Below the pieces are notes generated by a model. That model was not told the DNA's origin. It did no database searches and was given only the letters and a program-made list of their open reading frames with translations. Shown piece by piece: positions 33,137-44,387 of a DNA stretch of 64,000 bases. Location: NCBI GenBank assembly GCA_031002005.1, contig JARYHS010009186.1:179268437-179332436 (forward strand). Reading direction: 5' to 3'. Positions within the stretch are counted from its first letter, which is position 1. The number at the start of each line of letters is the position of its first letter. This DNA is from Vandiemenella viatica (taxonomy: Eukaryota > Arthropoda > Insecta > Orthoptera > Morabidae). Made by a program: the position numbers and the translations under genes.

Positions 33137-36100
33137 AGTGGTTTTCAGTAAGTTAAGTACATAATCCTTACCGGAAATTATGGTTTGTGTTGTCGATATA
33201 TTTGAAATTTATTGAGGTTCCAGAGTATGTAAGTTCAAAGACGCCCATAAGGTCAGTACGGAAGATTTTTGAAAAACAGATGAAGAGAAGAGACAAAAAA
33301 TGGTTTTGATGAAAGCTTGAACGATAATGAATTAAATGAAAGAAGAACATTAGAAGAAGAAACTCTCAATGAAGTTGTATTTTGACAAGTAGTGTGAAAG
33401 TGTTGAATGTGAAGTGTACAGTACGAAGGGGTAATGAAAGAGAATTAATATGTGGTTTGTAAGACATTGTGTGATAATAGGAAGGAATCTACCACGAATA
33501 TAACCGAAGATAAGTATGAATTGTATATTATCTTGTTAATATGAATTACAGCAATAAATTGTAAGCTTAATGATCTAAGGAAACTGAACGAATTATTCCA
33601 GAAGGTAAATAAATTAGTGAAAACTTCAGTGACATTATAGTAAAGATTTTTCAATGTTAAGGTGTCGGATTGAACCAGTTATTTAAAACCAGCAAGAAGC
33701 AATTCGAAGAATGGTAAATATCTGGTAAGAATATAGAAGGAAGAAAGTAAACTAAAAAAGTTACGTTAGGGGCTGCGTGCGGACATACTGTCACATACAA
33801 TGGTTCGAAAGGAAGGAACTGGAGATTATAGTGCGACGCACTAGTAGCAACGCTTTACTAGTGCTACAACTTCCTTCTTAGCATAACTGCAACTGCTGGT
33901 TATCGATTTGTGAACGCTACGAACTATTTTTTCGTTGTATATATTGTATAAATATTATACATAACACATTAGATGCTTATCCATACAACAAATGAACAAT
34001 TAAATAAGTAGATCAAATCTTGTAGAACCTTTGCACAATGATGAAACAGATCCATAATAGATATATGTATATATCAATCCTACGGGCTTAATATCATTGA
34101 CTAATTATCCCATTTTTCGCCTTGAGCATTGAACATATGTTTAGCATCTCAGAATGGTCAGAAATTGCCAGAAGGCAAGGAGTGGGAAGACCATGGTATC
34201 TGAAGCGACATTCGCCCAGAATGATTTCAGACAACCCGATAAAACGAAATATGGATGGCCGGAATTTTGATCTTCCAGAAAATCAGACCCGAGAGATGCC
34301 AGTCATCCTCTGAGTTCGGAGTCATTGTCTTGCTGCGATTCTTTCTGGTGGATTCAACCAGTTTCCGGTTACAAGTTGTAATGGTATGAAACGTTAAATC
34401 TTACAGTGTTTAAAACCATTTTAAAATGATCTTCCACTTCTGGATCATTTGTATTAGGAATCATCACATCAAATTTTCGTGATTTAGAAGGACACAGCCT
34501 AAAATAACATTAGTGTGGGTATGAAAATTTGTAGCACCATGAATACCAGGCAATACTAGGAATACTCGGGATAAGAAACATTGCAGTTGTAGACCAATTG
34601 AAGTCCTATATGATCACGCATCTCTATTGTTCACCGACCACGCTGGATGGACGAAGTGAGAAGAGAGACAGTGGGCTAGAAGAATAAATTTTTTCTTCTT
34701 GCCCTCTGGTCTAGTGATACCTATAAGAATGGCGCAGTGCTAACACACAAAATAGATATGGTATTTTCAGTGAATGAATTAACATTTAAATTGGTACCAC
34801 ATTATATTGTTATTTCTATATTCGTACTTAGCGCCATTAAAAAAGAACGAGAATTAGAGGTAAATACAATATGTTCCACATCCAACTAATACCGCAAGAA
34901 AAGAAGATCCCACTAGCTCACTATTGGATGATGAGGCAGACCTGGCACTCAGACAAAGAGGAATCGAGTTCAGCTAGTCTGGATGTGAATGAGTAGGAGA
35001 GAGTTCCTCATCTGTGATGGATTCGACAAATGTTTAAAGATTCTACATGTGATCAGCAAACATTCTGGCGACGATAGTCCAAGAACCGGCTGCATGATTT
35101 CTACGTTCATCTGTTGTTAATTGAAATGAAATGTTTTTATTTATAATTATTAGTAGCCTAACACGATTCTGATAGGTTGCCTACCAAAATATTGCCGCAA
35201 ATATTTTTAATAAAATTTTTAAAAAATGAATTTTATTCAAGTGTTTTTTTAAAATAAATAACAATTCATTGCATAGAGAGACGTGTAAAGAACATAAAAA
35301 GTTTGTGTAATTGCCACAAGTAGTGCTCTCTCGCCCTTACACATCTTTAATAGCTGTCAACCCAAACTTTTTATTTTCAACAGATGTCTCTCTTTGAAAT
35401 TAATTGTAATTTATTTTAAAAACAAGTGATATAATGGATTGGTAACTTTATTTAATTAAAAATACTTGCGGCCATGTTTGATAGGCCAGAATCGTATTCT
35501 GCTACTAATAATTATACATAAACATTGCATTTTAATCAGATAACAGATGGACGTAGTTATCATGCAGCCGGATCTTAGCCTATCAGCATTTGCCTTAGTA
35601 GGCCAAATCTGATGCCATATTTACTTGTTTTAAAAACCTATTAAATATTTGAAACCACTCATAAATAACCCCATATTTAAGATTAATGTTTATCTGCTGC
35701 ATCGCTCGCCGTACGTTGGTATGTGTAATAATGTGTTATTAATGCGTTTGCCTTTCTTTTATTCTTTTAGTAGTAGCTTAGTATCTTTGTTACCTTTTCC
35801 GTAAATCAAATTCCACAGTTTCTTTACTATTATTTGAGTGTTAATCATTGACATAATAGTTTGTTTCTGGTTTTCCTTGTATTCTAAAGCACTACATTTC
35901 TTTTTAAAAAATGTTTTACGTAAGTAACTAAAGTTACGTAGGCAGAAAACAATATCAACTGAATCAAAATGACGGTGTGTATATCTGTCTTACACCATGA
36001 TCTTTGGTTGGTACCTTCTAAAGAGGTGTTTATTTAATTATGTAGTGGGGTCTGTGGTGAATATCTGCTCTCTGTCCGAAAGAAATATCGTATCTTGTTC

Positions 36101-37595
36101 AATTCCTGGGCTACGCAGAGTATAGAGATTTTAAGCTAAACCATTAGCTTTCAAATAGTGAAAACCCTATAAAATTACTGCTGTGGTTTGACAGATATGC
36201 GTCCCTCTTATAGATCTATAGTAGTAATGATGTGTCATGCATGTAAATATCTCAAGATCGTACGTAAATAATTAATTGCCAGTCCCCACAAATATGAACA
36301 CTACACACCTCAGCACCGCTAATGGAGTGAAGTTATTTGAAACAGAATGGATGTAAACCGACCAGTTTACATTTCAAACACTATGTAGTGGTGGACTAAA
36401 CAGTAATACCGTACTTAAAATGAATGTCAATGCAGTTTAAACTATCCCTTTCATCTTATTTAATTACAATCGCAATCTAGTCTATGAACATAAACTGGAC
36501 CAATAAACGATATACAATCGCCTGTATTTGTTATATCAGTCGTGCCCACTCTTAGGCCCAAGTTAAAGATGTGCGTCAAAATCTTATTCTGTGATCTCTG
36601 TAAGGAAATAACTAAACATTTACATTAATGAAACGAAATTTTAAATTTCGGTACACGTCAATCATTTATGTCATTGTTATATTCATGTTATCAGAAATCG
36701 CTGTTTCTTAAGTCAAATAATGCATGATCCAATGAGTAGATCACATTGAGCTCATGTAGATTAATGGAATATCCGTGAAACTATACAGAGCAACAATCCA
36801 TAGTAATTCATCCTTACAAACAGATGTATCTAATTAATGACAAAATATAAGCGGAAAGTAAAATCAAATTGTCATAAAGACATAATACAATATTTCTATT
36901 TCGACTCACTTCAAAAACAATATCTGTAAGTTATAATTCAGTTTTAAAACGCTTGCAGTAATGAACGTTGTTTTTAAAATTGATGACGGGACGGTAAATT
37001 GTCAATCTAAAAATAATTTTTTGCCGTGAAATGAATTGCTTCACATTTTAAAATTATTTCAATTTTTCACTGTGTACAACAAAAATAAAGGGACTCCCAG
37101 TTTTAATTGTTTAATTTAATTAAATGTTTTTCCAAGCGTATGATTTAATTGTATGGAATATCAAAGTAAATGAAGCGTGCGAAATCGATCAAAAAAAGGC
37201 ACGGTACCACCTTATGCTTCAAAGGAAGCCTAAAACAATGCACCATATCATAATAACTGCTAATTAAAAGCACACACGGAATATTGGTCTGTTTCATTCT
37301 AATTCTGAGGTTTAATCATATCTGACTGAATCTAGCAGTCTTTTAGTCAGTTAAATATCAAAATAGTACAACACTGTTCACACTAGTAGTGACAGGCAAC
37401 TGGTTTTGACAGGCAGTGTAGCGAATCTACAACACAGCGTTAAATACTATAAACAATGAACTGAAAGCTGCGTAGAGCCAGGGAGATCACGAGTATACTG
37501 TTGCCGGAGAGCCATTTGAAGTGAGGTTTAACATCCCGTTAGACCATAAATAAGCTTAGACCCTATGCTCCGAAAGGTCACGAAATACTCTAAGC
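33137..37595. other. long AT-rich stretch with one SINE fragment
   Basis: Apart from the SINE-1 fragment at 34205 nothing was identified. Frames at 33168-33350, 33445-33654 and 34122-34313 have no domains. The stretch 34900-37580 shows no element termini or open frames of note. Confidence 0.4.
34205..34272 (-). repeat. SINE-1 body fragment
   Basis: ATTCGCCCAGAATGATTTCA followed by AAACGAAATATGGATGGCC matches the central part of minus-strand SINE-1 copies. Head and tail are lost. Confidence 0.5.
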
Positions 37596-38006
37596 CAGTG
37601 TTTCCCAACCTTTTTTGGGTCATGTCCCACTTTCAACATTTTTTTGCCCCCCATACATAATTTTTAATAAAAAAATTATTTGTTATTAAAGAAACTAATA
37701 TAGGATGGTTTTTGAAAGAAAACACTTTAATATTATCATAAAACACAGTAAGTGAAATTAAAAAACATATAATGAAATACTAAAATTCAAATTCAAAAGA
37801 TTTATAATAAACATTTATTATGGCAATTTAGTGTGATCCTTTTAAGAATTTGCTTTTTTGCTATATTTTGTAACCATATCTGGCATTGTGTTTAAATAAC
37901 TCAAAGAGAAAGCGGTAAAGTCGTATCAAGTCAATTTCTAAATTGCCCCCCTAAAAAAACCAAATTGCCCCCCTGTGGGGTGTGGGCCCCACGTTGGGAA
38001 ACACTG
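37596..38006. mobile_element. hAT MITE with perfect 8-bp target duplication
   Basis: The left end CAGTGTTTCCCAACCTTTTT and the right end, ending CCCACGTTGGGAAACACTG, share an inverted CAGTGTTTCCCAACNT core. CTCTAAGC is duplicated at 37588-37595 and 38007-38014 without mismatch. The 411-bp interior is AT-rich with G/C-run subterminal blocks (TTGCCCCCC) and no coding frame. The perfect duplication suggests moderate or recent age. Confidence 0.93.
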
Positions 38007-39507
38007 CTCTAAGCTGTTGTTAACTAGTTTCCGCTCAAAGTAAACACAAATTTAGCGTTAATACTAATTTATTTTGACAGCAACGTTGATGTGAGTACTT
38101 AAATATAAAGTCTATCTTGGAATCTATTTTTAAAAACTTTCAATGATCCGAATGAATACAGTTAGAAAATGATATAAAAGTAAGTTAATTTCTTTCTTCT
38201 CGTTTTAAATTTTTGGTAGAACAGCAACGGTTGTACAAAATAAATATTTGTGGCGCATATTTTACGTATAAATTAAATTCACTAAGATTTCTTTCAGTTG
38301 TTTCTTTGCACAGATGGATTCTGATTACAACAGCTATAAATAAATCAAACAAGAAATCACATCAACTAATTATCGAATGTAGAGCAAATACATTTTAAAG
38401 CTTCTTCATGCAGGGGCAGCGGTTGATGCCTTCTAACACTGCTCTTATTGGTTTAGTAGCTGCATATAAATAGTGTATGTTAATTTTCAAGATGTGTTTT
38501 AGACGTATGCAGCTACTTGACTTAATTATAACATTCCTGACTATGTCATTATTGTTAACACTGTACATGGTATGAATTCATAAATTTTGCTAAACCGATT
38601 TTAGATTTTAAAAAATCAATAATTTAAATCATTGCTTTTTGGCGATTATTCCAACATTTCTAATGAGAAAGTTACATTTTTATCCATACTTATGAGACAT
38701 ACCTACTTCAATGGTCTCAAAAGCCTTGATTTTGGATTGTTCTACACAATATCGTATTTTTACTGACACACAAACGTAAAGAATGCTGTAAAAAACTAAT
38801 AAATACACAGAATCAATTCTGAAAATCTAAGTATTAAAAAAAAAAAGATCAGCAATGCCAATTTATAAACAACTATTGCTGTTAGTAACACAACTTACTG
38901 AAGTTAGAATTACCATTGTACCTGCCAGGTGTTTCTAAATTGAGTGCACGAATCCTCTCAGACAATCCGCAACTTTCGTGAGCAGAAACTAACAAAAACA
39001 ATGCAACAGGTAGATAGGATGGAATCAGTCACGCGTAAACAAATAAAAACCCACAAAACCCATCGCCTATACATTGTAGAACCAGAATTCAATTTAAACT
39101 TTGGTTGCAGATATTTTTTCTCAATTAGAGACAATCTGCACAGTTTGAGCCCAAATCGTTAAAAAGTTAATTTCCCAGACGACCCTCCATCCTACCTTAT
39201 TTTCACATACACCATGACCAGTACTCTAATAGTTTGAATTTCTCGTAATTGAATTCCTTGTTACTAAATTATCCAGACGGTTATATTTTTTTAGTTTATA
39301 AAAGGATTTCCATTCCAGTAATAGTTTTTTTCAATGAAAAATCAGTACTAAAGAAATGTTTGAAGTCACTGATATTGACATTAATTACAAACTCTAGCTT
39401 AAGACGAATTAATTATGCATACAATCTACTCCAGGCAATTACATACATAGTCGTTAGACAGATAAATAGGTTTCATATGTACTTATAGATGTTTGGTTTA
39501 AGCTTAT
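38007..39507. other. AT-rich sequence, nothing recognised
   Basis: Frames at 38213-38398, 38944-39162 and 39249-39488 are AT-driven and without domains. Confidence 0.4.
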
Positions 39508-39715
39508 GCTTACGGCTTTACGCCTCGTCGACGTCGAGTCATTAAGAGGCCTGAAAGAACTGGGGGAGAGGGGGGAAATTGGGAGGAATTTGATCATGGC
39601 AGTGATTTAAGGAAATCTTGGAAAACAAATCTGGAAGACCGGACAGGGTTTCTAACCCACGTCCTCCCGAATGAGGGGCAAGACAGAGCGCAACTACTCA
39701 CCCACCACGCTCGGT
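39508..39715 (-). repeat. SINE-1 copy, near full length
   Basis: Plus-strand reading: TTACGGCTTTACGCCTCGTC, GAGTCATTAAGAGGCC, GGAAATTGGGAGGAATTTGA, CTGGAAGACCGGACAGGG, the reversed B box TTTCTAACCCACG, CCTCCCGAATG and the head ACCCACCACGCTCGG. A deletion removes the ACTCCAGGCGAAT block of the body. Confidence 0.85.
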
Positions 39716-41959
39716 ATATCTGATTTCCTATACCAATAACGATTTCAAAATTTAGAATATAAGAATATTTTGAAAATAATTGATGATAAATTTCTTGAAA
39801 CGTATCTCGTTCGATTTTTAGATGGATATACAATAATGTATATAAGTCACTCTTTCTTTTCGCAAAAAAAATAAAAATAAAATACTCTCCCTATCAGCTG
39901 AACCATATTACATCCATTATTACCATAAGATTATGGTCCTTTTTAGAATTATTCTGCAGTAACTAACCAAACGACATCCGATGCTGATCACGGTATATAC
40001 GGTAAGGGTGAAATAACAGAAGCATTAACAAAAGTTTAGTTGCTTTACCTGGCGTTTTAGCTTGTAGTCAGTTATAGCATTAATAGGGTACAAAAGTTAG
40101 CATTCCTTTTGTTAATACGGTTAACTTCGATTAGATGTGTCCTACTTTGGAATCGCTTACTTACTTAAATCTGTACGTACCGTTTACTGAGTGAGGCTAG
40201 TGGAGGGCCGGACAAATAGAAGATCTAGTAAGAGATATTCGCTTATCTCGTATCAGATTATTCATTAGAATCACATAGAGATGCATAGTTGCTTTTAAAG
40301 AAGCAATAATATTTAATTCACTTTAAATGAAGAAAAATTTTATTCCAAAGAAACTGTTTGAAACCAAGAATAATGAGGACGATTCAGTCTTACTGGGCTT
40401 TGAGAGCATTTCGTTAACAATAAATCAATTACCAACTTTTTGTGTTTTTTATTAATTCCAAACACAACTGGGCTGCACTATGAACATGATCCCTGATTTT
40501 GCTTTCAGACAAGCACGTGCGAGCCTTAATCGATATTATTATTGTTACAATTAAATGCAGAGAAAACAAATGATATAAAGTGATTAGACACCGAGAAACA
40601 GGAGCATAAATTCTAGATTATATAACTAGTTTGGATGAGGGATTTGAGCTTGAAGTTTCGCTGGATTCAGTTGCAGAAATAGAACCCAATTTCCAGTATT
40701 ACGTCAATTAAATTGTATTGTTAAAGGAGAAAGTGCTAAATTATTTAATTATCCAATTCTTGGAATAACAAAAAGAAGTAATGCTGGAAGCATGCCAAAT
40801 CTAAAATTTGACCTCTTGCGAATTTTTATAGAATATGCAGGTAATAAATGTAAAACAAAATAAAAATAAAAAGATTTAGAATTATTGAGATGGATTATAG
40901 TAATCCTGAGATTGCACTTACAAAAGGTCATTGTGTTTAAATTCATAGTCAGAAATTGAATTCTATGTTCATTGATGTCACCGATTATTCTGATCGTTCA
41001 ATAGCTAGAAAGTAGGTAGTAAGACAGAAACAATGTTAGAAGTTCATCCCTTTCTAAATGGGTCTCTATTGCTTAAATAATCTTTTAGAAATAATGGTCT
41101 ACAGCTGAAATCGTTTTCTTTACGTCTGCCAACAGCTTCCATGCGAATATAATAAACCGTTTTTGTGGTATTCAGTACGTTCAGTCATAAACTAAAACTT
41201 CTTCGTGATGGCCTAGAGCATGTGAATTTTCATCAGATACACAACGCTCTTCGACTTTACTGAATGCAAAATACGATTGCTAGATTTGAAAGCTGGAAAC
41301 AAGATTTACAAGTGATTGCTAACATGACGTGCATTTCCTCTGACGTCAGTTCGTTCTCATCAATATTCTTCGCTAGACTGTCTCCCAGCACCACCAGCAT
41401 AATTAACTGTCTCTTGTGTTAATTACCGTGGGCAATTGACGTTACGTTGTACTAGGTCCTCTTTGTTTGATGTTTAAGCACTTGCAGCTGTCTTTAGAAA
41501 CTTTTCCCAGCATTCACTGCGGAATTCATAAAAATATCGTCTTTGCCGTTACCTACAAATTTGTTTATGACGCTTTAATCGTAGCTATAACTGACACAAT
41601 AATTGATACCACCTCACTCCTTACAGAATTTTAAAGTTCTCTTATACAAACTGATATTGATCATATTAATACGAATAATTTCATTTCGAATTATTCAGAT
41701 AGTAGCAGACGTAATGCTGAAATAGAACTATACACAATAAGATTATTACCAATGTTTAGCTACAACATCAAAGAAGTGATGCAAAATATCCCCATTAGGT
41801 CACGTTGCTAGTACAAAGATGGCATTTGTATCGTTTGGTGATGAATTATCTAAAGAGGACTCTGGAAATATAACTTATATGTTATACAAGGTTAATGAAT
41901 TATTACAGAGAATATATAGCAGTATAACTACAAGGAAATTTTTTAATTTTTATTTGAAG
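39716..41959. other. AT-rich sequence with one CRE motif
   Basis: No gene. Frames at 40749-40946 and 41819-42088 have no support, and the latter overlaps the antisense of a LINE. A GC-balanced patch at 41310-41530 is described separately. Confidence 0.4.
41341..41348. promoter_or_regulatory. perfect palindromic CRE-like site
   Basis: TGACGTCA is the full consensus palindrome bound by CREB/ATF-type bZIP factors. It sits in a non-repetitive patch that also holds GTTAATTACC, a CAATTG and an E-box CAGCTG within 160 bp. A single 8-bp site in 64 kb is not itself improbable, so function is only a possibility. Confidence 0.25.
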
Positions 41960-42955
41960 GCATCTTCTTCTTCTGGTCTCTTTCCATTCCGGATGTCGGC
42001 AACCATCTTGGCTGTTTTGTCTCTGCTAGTTGATGCTCGGATTAGCTCCGTAGTTGTCTTGGAGGTCCATGTTCTCAGAATTTTTTAGCCAGGAAGTTCT
42101 TCTTCTACCAGCACTTCTCTTTCCCGGTATTTTCTCCTGGAGAACAGACTGCATGAGTTCATAACGACTATTTCTCTTCATGATGTGGCCAAGGTACTGT
42201 AGCTTCCGTGTTTTTACGGTGGTCAATATTTCCATATCTTTTTTTCATTTTACGGAGCACTTCAGCATTTGTGGTGTGGTCTGTCAATGGTATTCTCAAC
42301 ATTCTTCGATACAGTTACATTTCAAAAGCTTCTAACCTTTTACTAATAGTTTCCGTTAATGTCCACGTTTCAACGCCATACAGAAGGACAGAGAACACAT
42401 AGCAGCGCAGGAGTCTCATCTTCGTGGTAATCGATAAATTATGGCTTTTAAAAAGATCATTCATTTTATTGAAAGTAGCTCTGGCATTACCAATACGTGA
42501 CTTTATTTCATCAGATGGATCCCATTGGCTATTTACTGTGGTGCCAAGATACGTATACTTTAACACACATTCAATGGTCTTCTGGTTAATCATAATATAG
42601 CATTGGGAGTTGTTGTTTTTGCCAATGACCATTACTTTTGTTTTGTTTGTATTAACGTCAAGTCCATATTTGTGACTGCTTTGTGACATTCTATCTACAA
42701 GATATTGTAAGCTTTCCTGACTGAATGCAAAAATGACTGTGTTATCTGCGTAGCGAATATTGTTTATCCAGTTCCCATGCAACAGTACTCCCATCTCCAC
42801 ATCGCTCAACGCCTCCCTTAAGATATACTCTGAATAGATGTTAAATAATAAAAGCACCAGGATACAACTTTATCTTACACCATGAAGAATTTCTACTTCA
42901 TCCGTATTTTCTCCCTTCAGTCTCACGTGAGCAGAATGTATAGCTGTAGAATATT
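41960..42955 (-). pseudogene. non-LTR retrotransposon reverse transcriptase C-terminal half, broken
   Basis: On the minus strand the translation contains ENTDEVEILHGVR, a stop, LLFNIYSEYILREALSDVEM, NNIRYADNTVIFAFS, KTKVMVIGK, YTYLGTTVNSQWDP and LRCYVFSVLLYGVETWTL. After a frame break it continues LQYLGHIMKRNSRYELM and GKRSAGRRRTSWLKN, then, after another shift, KTAKMVADIRNGKRPEEEDA. This is the order of an insect LINE from RT motif B onward. The catalytic YADD is YADN (codon at 42741-42743). The 3' limit at the GAAGAAGAAGAT stretch is approximate, and the EN and N-terminal RT parts are missing. Confidence 0.85.
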
Positions 42956-43652
42956 ACGTACACTTCTAAGGTTGATTAAGTGAATTTGTAGAAAACGCTG
43001 TTCTTTTGTTTCCATTTCCTTTGGACTCTGAATTACCCCCGGAATGCCTTTTAATGGCATAATACTGTTTGTATGTACTTATAATTATGTTAATCTCTTT
43101 TGTTTGCATGAAATAGTTTTTATTCAAGATTGGCAGTCCCTTACTTGCCAACTTAGGGCAATACCACACATTGTACGACAAGTACAAAGACCGTTGTCAA
43201 TACTGACATATAACTAAAAACAGACCCGAGCAAACCAAAAGACACACCAAAAATAATGCAACTGACCATTTAACGTTTGAAGGAAGTGTCATCAGACAAA
43301 TCCTTCGCAATAAACTGCTTAAGAAGATAAAGCAGTAAATACTCCGGACGACGACGACGCAGAATAATGCGAACTTTTCCAATGTTTAGACCGATTTCTT
43401 TGCGGTTTGGCTGGTTTGTGACTTTAGTCTCTTTCTAATCAGTATTTTGTATGAACGTATGTTGAATTCTGGTACGTTCTAGTCTGGAACAAAGAATATC
43501 CCTGTATGATACCGATGTGAGTAAAAAGTCCTTTAAAAGGTATCGCAGTAAATAACGTCGCAAATGTCCTAGCGCTTTACTACCAGCTAAAACAACGATT
43601 CTTCGTTTAGTTTAAAAAAGTAAGGGAAACGTGAAATCAGCTGTGGCTTGTG
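42956..43652. other. unassigned sequence
   Basis: Minus-strand frames at 42966-43187 and 43197-43382 have no domain. Part of 43400-43652 may belong to the mariner-like relic that follows, but no coding similarity was visible. Confidence 0.35.
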
Positions 43653-43883
43653 GCGCCAGATCAGCCCGATTTAAACCTTTTCGACTTCTATCTTCGGGGA
43701 AAGCTTAGAGGAAAGGTGTAAGAAGCAAATCGTTACACATTGGGGGAGCTTGAAAAAGATCTATCAAGCAATAATGTCCATGGAGAGAGGTTAAATCCAT
43801 CGTGTGCCTCGAAACATGTTCAAAAGTTGTCAAATGTGCATTACGCAAGAGGGGCGACACTTTCAGCATCTTTTATAAGGTAA
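43653..43883 (+). pseudogene. mariner/IS630-type transposase C-terminal remnant
   Basis: The frame reads APDQPDLNPFDFYLRGKLRG, KV, a stop, then EANRYTLGELEKDLSSNN. It matches the pattern SPDLNP.DFYLWG.LK..V......L.EL near the end of the DDE domain of mariner-like transposases from arthropods. The catalytic Trp-Gly has become Arg-Gly and a TAA interrupts. GAACACCCTGTAT near 44480 resembles a terminal repeat of such elements, which would place the following MITE inside its 3' region. Confidence 0.6.
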
Positions 43884-43909
43884 GCTAATGAATTACGTAG
43901 TATTTATAT

Positions 43910-44379
43910 CAAGGGAGTATCCAGGATCAGAACTAGGGGGGGGGGAGGGAGCTCGTATTTTTCTAGGAAATTGGGGGGGGGGGAAACTGAAACATGACGA
44001 TTTATTGCAAAATGAAACTCAAACCTATTGAGGAAAATATTTTTATTATTGATTAACATAGTAATCCAACCACTTGATCCAAAGACTACTATGTAGTTAA
44101 TTAAGATCGTAACTCAATTTATAGTATTTTTATTTAAACATTAACCGTCTCGGATTCTCAGAAAATGTTTCAGTAACTTTATTTGTCAATATCTCACGGT
44201 GTACTTTCACGAAATTTCGATTCACACACACCAGGCATCATCCAGTCACTCTTTCCTCTCCCATAGTGCTCCTAAGCCATTTGTTTACTCGTAGAAGCGT
44301 ACTGAAGGCAACTTGATTTTTCTTCTAGGTGGGGGGGGGAGCAGTAGCCCCCCCCTGCCCCTCACTGGATACGCCCATG
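43910..44379. mobile_element. hAT-type MITE with perfect 8-bp target duplication and G-runs
   Basis: The left end CAAGGGAGTATCCAG and inverted right end CATGGGCGTATCCAG differ at two of 15 bases. ATTTATAT is duplicated at 43902-43909 and 44380-44387. Runs of up to ten Gs or Cs lie just inside both ends. The 470-bp interior is non-coding. The target is AT-rich sequence downstream of the mariner-type relic. Confidence 0.9.
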
Positions 44380-44387
44380 ATTTATAT

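Noticed and set aside
41819..42088. 89-codon plus-strand frame
   Set aside because: Overlaps the antisense of the minus-strand LINE relic in its 3' half and is AT-driven in the rest.
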